Assembly (NCBI GenBank): GCA_965247125.1
Contig: CBDFGO010000003.1
Location: forward strand, 62,001 to 126,000
Length of the DNA stretch: 64,000 bases
Direction of reading: 5' to 3'
From: CALBJU01 sp965247125
Lineage (GTDB): Bacteria > Bacteroidota > Rhodothermia > Rhodothermales > UBA10348
Position 1 is the stretch's first letter; the number at the start of each line of letters is the position of its first letter. Under the pieces are notes generated by a model, which had not been told where the DNA came from, did no database searches, and saw nothing but the letters and a program-made list of their open reading frames with translations. Positions 15,625 to 24,795 of the stretch are shown here, one piece after another. The translations under genes were made by a program, and so were the position numbers.

Positions 15625-17051
15625 GCAAAGTCTTGATCTGGCTGGCCTTTCTCCTCTGCTCATGCACCGCGCCGGAGCCTACCAATGTTGTGTTGATCAT
15701 CGTAGATGACCTTGGGTGGAAGGACCTCTCGGTAACCGGAAGTGAATTGTATCAGACCCCTCGTATCGACGCGTTGGCGAGCGAGGGAATTCGGTTCGAT
15801 CGGTTCTATTCTGACAGCCCGGTGTGTTCGCCGACTCGCTCAGCACTCATGACGGGTAAACACCCCGCGCGGCTTCACATCACCAACTGGATTGGCGGAT
15901 CTCAGAAAGGCCAACTCATCGGAGCTGAATACGAACATCAGCTTCCACTGGAAGAAGTCACTGTGGCCGAACGATTTCGTAGTGCGGGCTACCGGACGGG
16001 GTTTATTGGAAAGTGGCATCTCGGTGGTGACGGATTCCACCCCCAAGACCAGGGGTTCGATTTGAATGTTGGCGGACACGATGCCGGACAACCCGCGTCG
16101 TATTTCTGGCCGTACAGTCGGGAAGGCGGTTCCCGCTGGGACGTGCCAGATCTGAAGGAGGGTACCGAAGGCGAGTACCTCACGGACCGCTTGACGACGG
16201 AGGCCATTGCCTTTGTCGAGAACAACGCGGACCAGCCATTCTTCCTCGTACTGGCTCATTATGCAGTTCATACTCCCATTCAAGCCAAGAACGACATGGT
16301 CGAAGATGTCCAAGATCGCTTGGAGCAAGAGACATCCTGCCCGGCGGAAGTATTCGAGGATGATCCCATCTGGTCAACCACGCGCACCTGTCAGAACGAT
16401 CCGACCTACGCAGCAATGGTTGAGAGCACTGATGAGAGCGTCGGTGCGCTCCTAGATGCTCTCGAACGGCTACATCTCGAAGAGCAAACAGCCATCGTGT
16501 TCGTCTCGGACAACGGCGGCCTCAGCACACTGCGAAGAGGTCGGGAAAATGCGCCGACTTCCAACCGACCCTTGAGAGCAGGAAAAGGATATCTGTATGA
16601 AGGCGGCATCCGCATCCCATTCATCATTAAAGATCCCACTTCGAAAGATGTCGGTATCCGCACCCAGTTGGCTTCCACGATTGATGTCGTTCCCACGCTG
16701 CTCGATCTCGCCGGACTGGGTATGCCTGAGCTTGACGGGCAGAGCCTTCTTGCTGATTCAGCGGGGGGAGATGGCCAATCCGAGCGACCTCTGTTTTTCC
16801 ATTTTCCGCACTATCACGGTTCGGGGAATCGACCATCAGGAGCCGTTATCGCAGGCCGATTCAAGCTCATCGAGTGGTTTGAAACGGGAGACGTAGAACT
16901 CTATGATCTGGCGCGAGACGAGGGAGAGCTGTCCGATCTCGCGGCTGCACTACCCGCTATCGCGGATTCCCTCCTGACAATGATGCAGGAATGGCGCCTG
17001 GAGGTCGAAGCCAATATGCCGCGCCCTAATCCAGATTGGTCGTTGGACTGA
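15621..17051 (+). CDS. Arylsulfatase A-type sulfatase, putative lipoprotein
   Basis: This 476-residue enzyme hydrolyses a sulfate ester. A lipoprotein-like signal lies at the N-terminus (VLIWLAFLLCSC). The metal-binding Asp pair is in VLIIVDDLGW (residues 24-33). C69 in SPVCSPTRSALMTGKHPARL is the cysteine converted to formylglycine. FIGKWHLGG and FVSDNGGLS supply further active-site residues. The length fits the sulfatase S1 family, but the physiological substrate (perhaps sulfated polysaccharide) is not evident. It is coupled to the Rrf2 gene. No maturation enzyme gene is in the window. Confidence 0.93.
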   Translation: MSKVLIWLAFLLCSCTAPEPTNVVLIIVDDLGWKDLSVTGSELYQTPRIDALASEGIRFDRFYSDSPVCSPTRSALMTGKHPARLHITNWIGGSQKGQLIGAEYEHQLPLEEVTVAERFRSAGYRTGFIGKWHLGGDGFHPQDQGFDLNVGGHDAGQPASYFWPYSREGGSRWDVPDLKEGTEGEYLTDRLTTEAIAFVENNADQPFFLVLAHYAVHTPIQAKNDMVEDVQDRLEQETSCPAEVFEDDPIWSTTRTCQNDPTYAAMVESTDESVGALLDALERLHLEEQTAIVFVSDNGGLSTLRRGRENAPTSNRPLRAGKGYLYEGGIRIPFIIKDPTSKDVGIRTQLASTIDVVPTLLDLAGLGMPELDGQSLLADSAGGDGQSERPLFFHFPHYHGSGNRPSGAVIAGRFKLIEWFETGDVELYDLARDEGELSDLAAALPAIADSLLTMMQEWRLEVEANMPRPNPDWSLD

Positions 17052-17062
17052 GCACTGCGCTC

Positions 17063-17686
17063 CTATGGCATATCGAGTCGGATTGGAAATCGAATTCGGG
17101 TCAGTTCCCATTCTATCACCAGATCTACATTCGAGTCATTTTGCTCCAGGCGAAGGGTAAAAAACTCCACGGGTTCGGCGAGTCGCTCGACAGGAGCCAC
17201 CGCGAAGCCCAGGTCTGCCTCCAATACTTCTGGGCTGATCGGAACTCCCCACCTCTGAACAATGCTATTGACCGTCATACCCCACTCCGCGCTATCGGGC
17301 ATCGCATGAAGAGAATAGGATCCTGCCGAAACATGTAGATCGCCAAGCATGATTGACACGGGTGTGTGCAGCACCGTTGCCTCGTTGGCACCCAGGCGCC
17401 ACGGCATTCCAAACGGAACCAGGCGGCCCATGATTGGCCGCCCGAGGGCGCGGGGTCTGCTGTAGCAGACTTTGAGCGTGTGACCATCCACAGTTGTACT
17501 CGTCGAATCGAACGGGCTTATGCGCAGCTCGAGGTCAGCTCGGTCACCCCGTACCCAGCACGTAGGTGGGTCACTAAGGTCCTGGAATACGGCAGAAACT
17601 GGAGTGGGAGTCGAGGAAAATCCAACGAGCATCGCGGCGGTAATCAGACCGACTGCGGCGATGGTAGTTGAAGTTGAAACGGTCAT
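17063..17686 (-). CDS. DUF2911 domain secreted protein
   Basis: I chose the ATG at 17686, which gives a signal peptide (MTVSTSTTIAAVGLITAAM). The open frame extends to 17776, but the added residues do not look natural. The domain signature is clear: RALGRPIMGRLVPFGMPWRL, ANEATVLHTPVSIMLGDL, GSYSLHAMPDSAEW and, near the end, FFTLRLEQND. DUF2911 proteins are common in Bacteroidota and have no established function; they look like beta-sandwich envelope proteins. The gene converges with the sulfatase, with an 11-base gap. Confidence 0.85.
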   Translation of the reverse strand: MTVSTSTTIAAVGLITAAMLVGFSSTPTPVSAVFQDLSDPPTCWVRGDRADLELRISPFDSTSTTVDGHTLKVCYSRPRALGRPIMGRLVPFGMPWRLGANEATVLHTPVSIMLGDLHVSAGSYSLHAMPDSAEWGMTVNSIVQRWGVPISPEVLEADLGFAVAPVERLAEPVEFFTLRLEQNDSNVDLVIEWELTRIRFPIRLDMP

Positions 17687-17985
17687 GAGGGTCGGAACGG
17701 GTTGGTGGGAACTGACAAGATCGAGGTCGCAAGAGTTGGTCGGGCAATATTGACCTGGGAGAAGCATACGGATCACAACCCTGCAGCCAAACTCTCAGCA
17801 GGAGAATCTACGGATTTCGATGTGTCGGCACGAATATTGTATTCCGAAACTACTGGCGACGTGACGGGGTTCACGCACGGGTATTATGGCCATATTCAGT
17901 GCCAGTGAAACTCGAGGCCCACCTCCCCCGTCTATCGTCGTCATGCGTTAGAATCGGTCACCAATTACGCTTTTGAACCCATTTC
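17687..17985. other. Intergenic region between DUF2911 and the cytochrome cluster
   Basis: This is a 299-base divergent gap. It must contain the promoters for the DUF2911 gene (minus) and for the cytochrome cluster (plus). I see no confident -35/-10 pair, repeat or RNA gene in it. Confidence 0.5.
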
Positions 17986-19401
17986 ATGGTACGGTCAACT
18001 TCAATACTGGCTTTTCTGTTGATCCTCATTGCAGGGTGGACGTCATTCACAGAACGGACCACACCCATCGGGTGGACTGAAATTGACGTCATTTTCCAGA
18101 ACAAGTGTACTTCATGTCATGCAGGTGAGCAGGCAGCAGAGGGATTGAGGTTGGACTCGTGGCAAAATCTTTTCGAAGGCTCCGATCATGGCGAAGCAGT
18201 CATCGCATATGACTCCGAAAACAGCTTGCTCATCGAGCTTGCCACCAAGTACACGAAGGGGTCTCACCCGGGTGAGTTGGGAGACGAGGCACTCACCGAC
18301 GAAGAAATTCAGACGATCAGCGAGTGGATAGATGCAGGGGCACCTTCGGCTGATGGTGAAATTCCGTTCAGCAATCCAGACAATCCACGCCTGTACGTCG
18401 CCAATCAGGGCGCGGGAATGGTCGCTGTAATCGATATCAACACCAATCAAGTGGTGCGCATGGTCAATCTGATGGATCTCGGATTCAATCAGTTCTCGAT
18501 GCCCCACCACATAGCAGTGGAACCCGACGGATCCTTCTGGTATGTCTCGCTGATTATGGCCGATAAGATTCTGAAGTTCACGAGGGACAATGAGTTGGTC
18601 GGGCAGGTCGACGCCACACGTCCGGGCTTGGTAGCCCTGGACCCGGTCAGTCCCTGGCTGTATGCGGGACGTTCCATGATGTCCGTGTCGCCCCCTGAGA
18701 GCATAGTCCAGATTGACCGCGATGAAATGGATGTGGAAGAAATCGGCGTGTTGATGCAACGGCCACATGCGCTTGCAGTCAGTCACGACGGATCGTCTAC
18801 CTACGTATCAAGTCTGGCGCAGAACAGGGTCGCCACCTATATAGACGAAACGGGTGACGTGGTCTTTGATGACGTTGACGGAGACCGTCCACACGTTTTT
18901 ATCGGATTCACCATTTCGCCTGATGGGACGACGATGGTTGGAACCTCGGAGGTCACCTCAAATGCGTTTGTATTCGATCTGACCGCGGGCGATGGGGTCA
19001 CCCTCACCGACACTATCGGTGTATTGAGGGCCCCTTGGCATCCGATCTACAGCGCAGATGGTAAATGGGTCTATTTCGGAAATAACTGGACGAACACGAT
19101 CACCGTTCTTGACATGGAGAAACTTCAGATTGCAAAGGTGATTGAGGGACATGGACTCGCCCAACCGCATGGGAGCGCCGCATCTCCTGACGGACTCTAC
19201 ATGTATATATCCAACAGAAATCTTGCCATGCCGGAAGGCCACAGCAAACAGGATCACGTCTATCATCCCCGCTACGATCTGGGCGACAATGCCCATGTGG
19301 GAACGGTTCTGGTCCTCGACACCCGCACGCACGAGATCGTCAAGGTCATTGAAACCGAAGAGTACGCTTCCGGAATGGGAGCGGCGGTGAATCGCAATTA
19401 G
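17986..19401 (+). CDS. Mono-haem cytochrome c domain fused to a YVTN-type beta-propeller
   Basis: A signal anchor (ILAFLLILIAGW) is followed by a planctomycete-type cytochrome c motif CTSCH (C41, C44, H45) with LRLDSWQNLFEG, and ends with ISEWIDAGAP. The rest (from about residue 130) is a seven-bladed-like propeller with repeats such as PRLYVANQGAGMVAVIDINT, HHIAVEPDGSFWYVSL and KWVYFGNNWTNTITVLDME. Such proteins act in the periplasm, probably as electron carriers or substrate-binding partners. The next gene starts directly after the stop (no gap), so it heads a four-gene operon with a cupredoxin-like protein and two di-haem peroxidase-like proteins. Confidence 0.85.
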   Translation: MVRSTSILAFLLILIAGWTSFTERTTPIGWTEIDVIFQNKCTSCHAGEQAAEGLRLDSWQNLFEGSDHGEAVIAYDSENSLLIELATKYTKGSHPGELGDEALTDEEIQTISEWIDAGAPSADGEIPFSNPDNPRLYVANQGAGMVAVIDINTNQVVRMVNLMDLGFNQFSMPHHIAVEPDGSFWYVSLIMADKILKFTRDNELVGQVDATRPGLVALDPVSPWLYAGRSMMSVSPPESIVQIDRDEMDVEEIGVLMQRPHALAVSHDGSSTYVSSLAQNRVATYIDETGDVVFDDVDGDRPHVFIGFTISPDGTTMVGTSEVTSNAFVFDLTAGDGVTLTDTIGVLRAPWHPIYSADGKWVYFGNNWTNTITVLDMEKLQIAKVIEGHGLAQPHGSAASPDGLYMYISNRNLAMPEGHSKQDHVYHPRYDLGDNAHVGTVLVLDTRTHEIVKVIETEEYASGMGAAVNRN

Positions 19402-20142
19402 ATGACCTTCAAAACTTCCATATTGACCGCATTCACTGCGCTCGCCCTTTCTGCAAGCGCCAGTGCCCAGGATTACGATGTCGTCAGCGTCGAAAATGGG
19501 GCATCCATAGTGGGGAGGGTAACCGTGAGTGGAGATGCACCGGCTCCCTTGCAGCTGCTGATCACAAAGGATGTCGAGATCTGCGGATTGGGCTACCGGG
19601 AACGAAAGGAGGTCGACGTGGACGAGACCGGTGGACTGAGAAATACAGTCGTCTTCATCGAGGAAATTGCAGAAGGAAAAGCATGGGAAAGTGCTCCGAC
19701 GGGTGACTTTATCAACCAGGAAATCTGTCGTTTTCAACCCCACATCCAGGTCATGCGTCGCGGCTTCAACATCGAAATCATCAATAGCGACTCCACGCTG
19801 CATAATATCCATGCCTACGAATTACTGGGGCGAGCTCGACGATCGTTGTTCAACATCAGTCAACCGGAGATGGGAGCTATTCCTCAATTAATGCATCCCC
19901 GGAGCGGAAACCACGTAAGCCTCGAGTGTGACTCGCATGATTTCATGCAAGGGTGGGTTTTTGTTGCTGACAATCCCTATTCAGTGGTTGTCGACGACTC
20001 AGGCAATTTCGAACTCTCCCAAGTGCCTACCGGAACGTATGTTGTTTCCGTATGGCATCCTAAGCTTGGCGTTCAGTCCAGAGAGATAACCATAGGCGGC
20101 CCGGAAGGCGCCGAAGCCCACTTTGATTTTGTTCTCAACTAA
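19402..20142 (+). CDS. Cupredoxin-like / carboxypeptidase-regulatory secreted protein
   Basis: This 246-residue protein has a signal peptide cleaved after SASASAQ. A beta-sandwich domain begins SIVGRVTVSGDAPAP. Then come FNIEIINSDSTLHNIHAYE, the plastocyanin-like strand with His, and later HVSLECDSHDFMQGWVFVAD, with Cys and His positions as in type-1 copper or cupredoxin-like proteins. The C-terminal GNFELSQVPTGTYVVSVWHP is a carboxypeptidase-regulatory-like strand set. A copper-binding or electron-transfer role in the periplasm is inferred. It starts immediately after the stop of the cytochrome/propeller gene. Confidence 0.7.
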   Translation: MTFKTSILTAFTALALSASASAQDYDVVSVENGASIVGRVTVSGDAPAPLQLLITKDVEICGLGYRERKEVDVDETGGLRNTVVFIEEIAEGKAWESAPTGDFINQEICRFQPHIQVMRRGFNIEIINSDSTLHNIHAYELLGRARRSLFNISQPEMGAIPQLMHPRSGNHVSLECDSHDFMQGWVFVADNPYSVVVDDSGNFELSQVPTGTYVVSVWHPKLGVQSREITIGGPEGAEAHFDFVLN

Positions 20143-20149
20143 CCATCGT

Positions 20150-21175
20150 GTGACAGGCCGCTGGGCGATTGCCCTGCTCCTGATTCCCGTATCAGTGTTG
20201 GCCCTGAACGGTTGCAACGAAAATGCGATGCGTGATCAGCAGGCCCTGATCGAGCTCGGAAACTATCTCTTTTTCGATCAACGCCTATCCGGAGATGGAA
20301 GTATCAGTTGCGCCACCTGTCACGACCCTAATCACGGATGGGCCGATGGCTCCCCACTTTCCCAGACCTATCCGGCATCAGATGGATTTAGAAATTCCAA
20401 ATCGCTGCTAAACGTCTCGTCCAGGTCTGTCTTTTACTGGGACGGGGCGTATTCGGGATCAGATCCGTCTGAGCCTACCGAAGAAATGATAACGGGTAAG
20501 CTCTTTTTGAACATGCACGACTATCTGCTCACCGAGAGATTGAAGCAGGTACCTGAGTACGTTTCTTTGTTTGATCGAGCTCTTGGGGCCGAACCATCTT
20601 TCGATGGTGTAATTAAGTCCTTGGTGGCGTTTCAATCCACGTTGACTACGGGCGAAGCGCCTCAGTCCGTTGAGAATTCGTCGGCTGAACGGGGAAGGGA
20701 ATTGTTCAGCGGTAAGGCCCAGTGCAGCAGCTGTCACACGGGCGTGCGAATGACGGATGCCGTAGCTCATTCGACCGGAGTCCCTGAAAATCCAGCCATC
20801 TTTCAGAATCCTCTGAGGCACACTGCGTACCGGGTTTATCTGAAGGAGCATGAGGTCGAAGACTATATGACGATTGGAGAGGATGTCGGCCGATTCGCCG
20901 TTACCAAAAATGAAGGGGATAGGGGAGCGTTCATCACGCCGGATCTTCGCCAGGTTGCTGATACGGCTCCCTTCATGCACAATGGCGTATTTTCATCGTT
21001 AGAGGACGTCGTCAGCTTTTATAATGAACGGGGAGAAGGACTGAGCTTGACCCCGTCTGAAGTGACGGACGTAGTATCCTTTCTCGGTAGCCTTTCCGGT
21101 TCTTTACCTGAAGTAGCCGACATGCCAAGCCCCGGCTACCAGGTGGATGCCGAGTGGTTGGAGGTCAATAATTAA
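20150..21175 (+). CDS. Di-haem cytochrome c peroxidase/MauG-like lipoprotein
   Basis: I chose the GTG at 20150, 7 bases after the previous stop, because it directly precedes a lipoprotein signal (GRWAIALLLIPVSVLALNGC). The frame is open to an unlikely TTG at 20123. Two haem motifs are present: CATCHDP near residue 54 and CSSCH near residue 190. Between them are the family features NYLFFDQRLSGDGSISC and, near the end, DTAPFMHNGVFSSLEDVV. Members of the CcpA/MauG family reduce peroxide or oxidise protein-bound substrates in the periplasm. Length and motifs are normal. Confidence 0.88.
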   Translation: MTGRWAIALLLIPVSVLALNGCNENAMRDQQALIELGNYLFFDQRLSGDGSISCATCHDPNHGWADGSPLSQTYPASDGFRNSKSLLNVSSRSVFYWDGAYSGSDPSEPTEEMITGKLFLNMHDYLLTERLKQVPEYVSLFDRALGAEPSFDGVIKSLVAFQSTLTTGEAPQSVENSSAERGRELFSGKAQCSSCHTGVRMTDAVAHSTGVPENPAIFQNPLRHTAYRVYLKEHEVEDYMTIGEDVGRFAVTKNEGDRGAFITPDLRQVADTAPFMHNGVFSSLEDVVSFYNERGEGLSLTPSEVTDVVSFLGSLSGSLPEVADMPSPGYQVDAEWLEVNN

Positions 21176-21176
21176 G

Positions 21177-22361
21177 ATGCGTCGATTCCTGAATATTCCG
21201 TTCGCTCCGGTCTTCATCGGTCTCTTCGCGGTCAGTATTACTGCGTTTTCGGGGGCGCTTGAACCGGTTTTCGACGCCTTGTCGGCGCTTGGACCTCCTC
21301 CCATACCGGCAGACAACCCCCAGTCTGTTGACGAAGATGGGTTCCCCCTTTCGGACGATCCGAAAGTGGAGCTCGGAAAAATGCTCTATTTCGAAAATCG
21401 CCTGTCGGGCGATGCAAGCGTCAGCTGCGCGGATTGTCACAGTGACCAGTTCGGCTGGTCTGATGGACAAGATCTATGCCTCGCGTACCAAGGCACTGGA
21501 AATTGGCGAAATTGCCCGACGGTCATGAATGCAGCCTATCTCGACAGGTTGTTCTGGGATAGTCGCTCCGATCGCCTGGAAAATCAGGCTCTCGGGGCAG
21601 CGACCAGTGCTGTTGAAGGCCATGGGAATCAGGAGATGATGGAAGAGCGTCTTCGCCAGATTCCAGACTACGTGGCCCGCTTCACGGACGTGTTTGGAAC
21701 GCAGTGGCCTGAGAAGGAAGACATCTGGCGCGCTATCGCAGCCTTTGAGAGAACCATCATTCAGCCGGATACACCGTTTGACAATTATATGCGGGGTGAC
21801 GAACTGGCACTCTCTGCAGACGCTATCGCTGGAATGGAGCTTTTTACGGGTAAGGCGGCGTGCATTCAGTGCCACACCGGACCGCTGCTGTCAGACCAGA
21901 AATTCCACAACATCGGCGTTCCCGATAATCCGCTGTTTGCAACCGACCCGTTGGTCCAGATAACGTTTCGATTCCAGCAGTACATGAGAGGCGTACCCGA
22001 AGAGATCTATCGAAAAGTAAAAACGGATCTCGGCATCTATCTCGAGACGCTGAATCCAGAGGACATGGGAAAATTTCGAACAGCCCCTCTTCGCTACCTG
22101 AAATACACGCCACCGTACATGCATAATGGTGCATTTTTTACCCTCGAAGAGGTGGTGGACTTCTACAATCAAGGCGGCGGCTCGGACCAGGTCGAACATC
22201 TTGCGGGTATGCGGACCCGCACGCCTCTGCTGCGACCTCTTGGCTTGACAGAGGATGAAAAACGTCAGCTCATCGCGTTCCTCGAAAGCACAAGCGGTGA
22301 AGAAGTCAAAGTCGAACGCCCTGTTCTTCCGGAATACGCGGTCCTGGAAAGCCACGACTGA
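21177..22361 (+). CDS. Second di-haem cytochrome c peroxidase/MauG-like protein
   Basis: The ATG at 21177 lies one base after the previous stop and opens a signal peptide (RRFLNIPFAPVFIGLFAVSI). An upstream in-frame start would overlap the previous gene. Haem motifs are CADCHSDQFGWSDG and CIQCHTGPLLSD. The body carries KMLYFENRLSGDASVSC, MNAAYLDRLFWDSRSDRLE, FERTIIQPDTPFDNYMRG and YTPPYMHNGAFFTLEEVVDF, all standard for the family. With the preceding homologue it forms a pair of similar but clearly diverged enzymes at the end of the four-gene cluster. Confidence 0.9.
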   Translation: MRRFLNIPFAPVFIGLFAVSITAFSGALEPVFDALSALGPPPIPADNPQSVDEDGFPLSDDPKVELGKMLYFENRLSGDASVSCADCHSDQFGWSDGQDLCLAYQGTGNWRNCPTVMNAAYLDRLFWDSRSDRLENQALGAATSAVEGHGNQEMMEERLRQIPDYVARFTDVFGTQWPEKEDIWRAIAAFERTIIQPDTPFDNYMRGDELALSADAIAGMELFTGKAACIQCHTGPLLSDQKFHNIGVPDNPLFATDPLVQITFRFQQYMRGVPEEIYRKVKTDLGIYLETLNPEDMGKFRTAPLRYLKYTPPYMHNGAFFTLEEVVDFYNQGGGSDQVEHLAGMRTRTPLLRPLGLTEDEKRQLIAFLESTSGEEVKVERPVLPEYAVLESHD

Positions 22362-22467
22362 GTGATGGTTCCGTTGTCACCTCGCCGATAGCGCGCCGAC
22401 TGGTTGGGCATTGCTCGAGGCGATTCTTACTATGCGAGAGTTCCCGAAATGAGCAGTTCCTCAGGTC

Positions 22468-24711
22468 ATGACCTCACGAATATTGGTAACGGTGTGCGTC
22501 CTCTTCTTGGCAGGTTCGTCCCACGCGTGGGCGCAGGCAAAGATTCGTCTGGTGCCCGGAGTGATCATTGATCGATCCGCTTCCATCGAAGCCGATCACT
22601 ATCGAATTCCGTCAGACAGTACGGGCGCTGTCATCATCCGGGGAGATAATATTACGATTGACTTTTCGGGCGCCGTCCTTGACGGCGCCCGAACGGGCCA
22701 GTCACCAGACGCATTTGCCGGGGTCGGCATTCGGATTGAGGGAGGCGCCAACATCGTAATTAAAAATGCCGTCGTTCGGGGCTACAAAGTCGGGCTGATG
22801 GCTACCGATACGCCCGCTATTCGAATCACTGAGAGTGATTTCAGCTACAATTATCGGAAACGACTCAGGAGCATCATTGAGCGCGAGCATATCGATGACT
22901 GGATGAGCTTCCACAACAATGAGAATGACGAATGGCTTGGGTACGGTGCCGCAGTGTATCTGCGAAAAACGCCCGGCGCGCAGGTGGATCACATACGTGT
23001 AACGGGGGGCCAGAACGGCATCATGTTGACTCAGGTAGACGACGGCCTGTTCTATAACAACGAAATCACGTTCAACTCGGGAGTGGGCATTGGAATGTAT
23101 CGAAGCAGTCGTAATCGTGTGCAGCACAACAGATTAGACTGGAGCGTCCGTGGATACAGCCACGGCGTGTACAATCGCGGCCAGGATTCTGCAGGCATCC
23201 TGATGTACGAGCAGTCCAGCGAAAATATAATTGCATACAACTCAGCCACCCATTCGGGTGACGGCCTGTTTCTATGGGGTGGCCAGTCGACGATGGACAC
23301 TGGCCTTGGCGGCTGTAACGACAATCTTATCTATGCCAACGACTTCTCCTATGCGCCGACCAATGGCATTGAGGTGACGTTCAGTCGGAATCGGATCGAG
23401 CGAAATCGGATCGATGGGTGCTGGCACGGCATCTGGGGAGGGTATTCATTCGACACAGAAATCATTGGCAACTACTTCGCCGACAATGAAGAGCATATCG
23501 CCATTGAGCACGGTCAGAATATTGGCATTCGAGCCAACCAGTTTGTGGGTGGACGTCTCGGGCTGTTCGCGTGGGAGCGCTCATCCCAGCCAGCCGACTG
23601 GGGATATTCCCAGAACCGGGATGTTGACAGCCAGAACTTTCACATTGAAGGCAACCAGTTCGACAGCGTAGAACGACCTCTTCAGGTGCGCAACACACGG
23701 GCCATGCAGATCCTGGGAAACGCTTTTACCGGTATCACATCATTTGAAATAAGCGAATCAGGTGGGATCGAGATCGCGGGAAACGGCTTCCTGGACTATG
23801 ATTCTATCCACGAAATCCCAATCGAAGGCTCGCAGGGTGACTGGTCCGGCAGCCTCCTGGGGCAAATTCCCGCGGCAAGATATTCAGTCCTGCCGTCCCG
23901 AACGCCGCTACCGCTTCCCGACCGACAGTCGGTTGAGCTGCCTGCAGATCACCCCCAAACCAGGGAATACATTTTGGTTGATGAGTGGGGACCCGTCGAT
24001 TTTCGCTCTCCCGTCCTATGGCCACGCTCGCCTCGCAGGCAACTCAAACAGGAGTTTGAACTTGTGGGGCCAAACGGCTCCTGGCGGTTGCTCACTGTGA
24101 CCGGCGTGGATTCACTTTCCGTTGAATCGGGCTCGGTGCCCGGATATGTCACCATCTGGCGTTCGCAAGATGATGTCGTTGATTTGAATATCTCTCTCGA
24201 GTTCGTGGGCGAACAGGTCACTGATCGATTCGGGCACATTACCCGGGCCGGCCAAGCCTTCTTGTTCGGGTATGAGTTTTTCTTCGTCCCCATCGAGTGG
24301 AGCGTATCCTGGTTCAACTACTCCGAGGAATCAGATCCCAGGGAAAACTACCATGCCTTTCGGGATTTGATCGCTGCAACTCCGGGCTTCGTCGAAACCA
24401 CTTTTGATCTTGCCTACCAATGGTATCGCAGCCCGGCGGCGGCAATCGAAGCAGATCATTTTGCAACGGTTGCGATTGGCCATCTGAACGTACCAGGCGG
24501 GCTGTACCTGTTGAATTTGACCAGCGATGACGGTGTTCGCGTGTGGGTCGATGGTTCTCTGGTTCATGATGACTGGACCTATCATGCACCGAAACAGGTC
24601 GACATCAGCCTCCAACTCGGCGGAAACCATGAAATCCGCATCGAACACTTCGAAATAAACGGCTTCTCGACCCTGGTTGCCTCACTGGAGAGGTTTCCCA
24701 GCGACCGCTAG
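22468..24711 (+). CDS. Right-handed beta-helix protein with C-terminal PA14-like domain
   Basis: This 747-residue secreted protein has a signal peptide ending near SSHAWAQ. Residues about 60-440 form a parallel beta-helix of the NosD/pectate-lyase type, with repeats such as NIVIKNAVVRGYKVGL, NIIAYNSATHSGDGLFLW and FDTEIIGNYFADNEEHIAI. Residues 650-745 look like a PA14-type domain (GGLYLLNLTSDDGVRVWVDG). Polysaccharide binding or cleavage is plausible, but no catalytic residues can be named. It lies 107 bases behind the cytochrome cluster on the same strand and may or may not belong to it. Confidence 0.8.
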   Translation: MTSRILVTVCVLFLAGSSHAWAQAKIRLVPGVIIDRSASIEADHYRIPSDSTGAVIIRGDNITIDFSGAVLDGARTGQSPDAFAGVGIRIEGGANIVIKNAVVRGYKVGLMATDTPAIRITESDFSYNYRKRLRSIIEREHIDDWMSFHNNENDEWLGYGAAVYLRKTPGAQVDHIRVTGGQNGIMLTQVDDGLFYNNEITFNSGVGIGMYRSSRNRVQHNRLDWSVRGYSHGVYNRGQDSAGILMYEQSSENIIAYNSATHSGDGLFLWGGQSTMDTGLGGCNDNLIYANDFSYAPTNGIEVTFSRNRIERNRIDGCWHGIWGGYSFDTEIIGNYFADNEEHIAIEHGQNIGIRANQFVGGRLGLFAWERSSQPADWGYSQNRDVDSQNFHIEGNQFDSVERPLQVRNTRAMQILGNAFTGITSFEISESGGIEIAGNGFLDYDSIHEIPIEGSQGDWSGSLLGQIPAARYSVLPSRTPLPLPDRQSVELPADHPQTREYILVDEWGPVDFRSPVLWPRSPRRQLKQEFELVGPNGSWRLLTVTGVDSLSVESGSVPGYVTIWRSQDDVVDLNISLEFVGEQVTDRFGHITRAGQAFLFGYEFFFVPIEWSVSWFNYSEESDPRENYHAFRDLIAATPGFVETTFDLAYQWYRSPAAAIEADHFATVAIGHLNVPGGLYLLNLTSDDGVRVWVDGSLVHDDWTYHAPKQVDISLQLGGNHEIRIEHFEINGFSTLVASLERFPSDR

Positions 24712-24795
24712 GTGAGCAGGTTAATCTCTATTGCTCGATGAGGGACGGGGGCGGAATCGTGTTTCTGGAAGGATTTTCGGACTGATTGCGTGCTC

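Noticed and set aside
20123..20149. TTG start for the first di-haem protein
   Set aside because: It overlaps the preceding gene and adds residues before the lipoprotein signal; GTG 20150 fits better.
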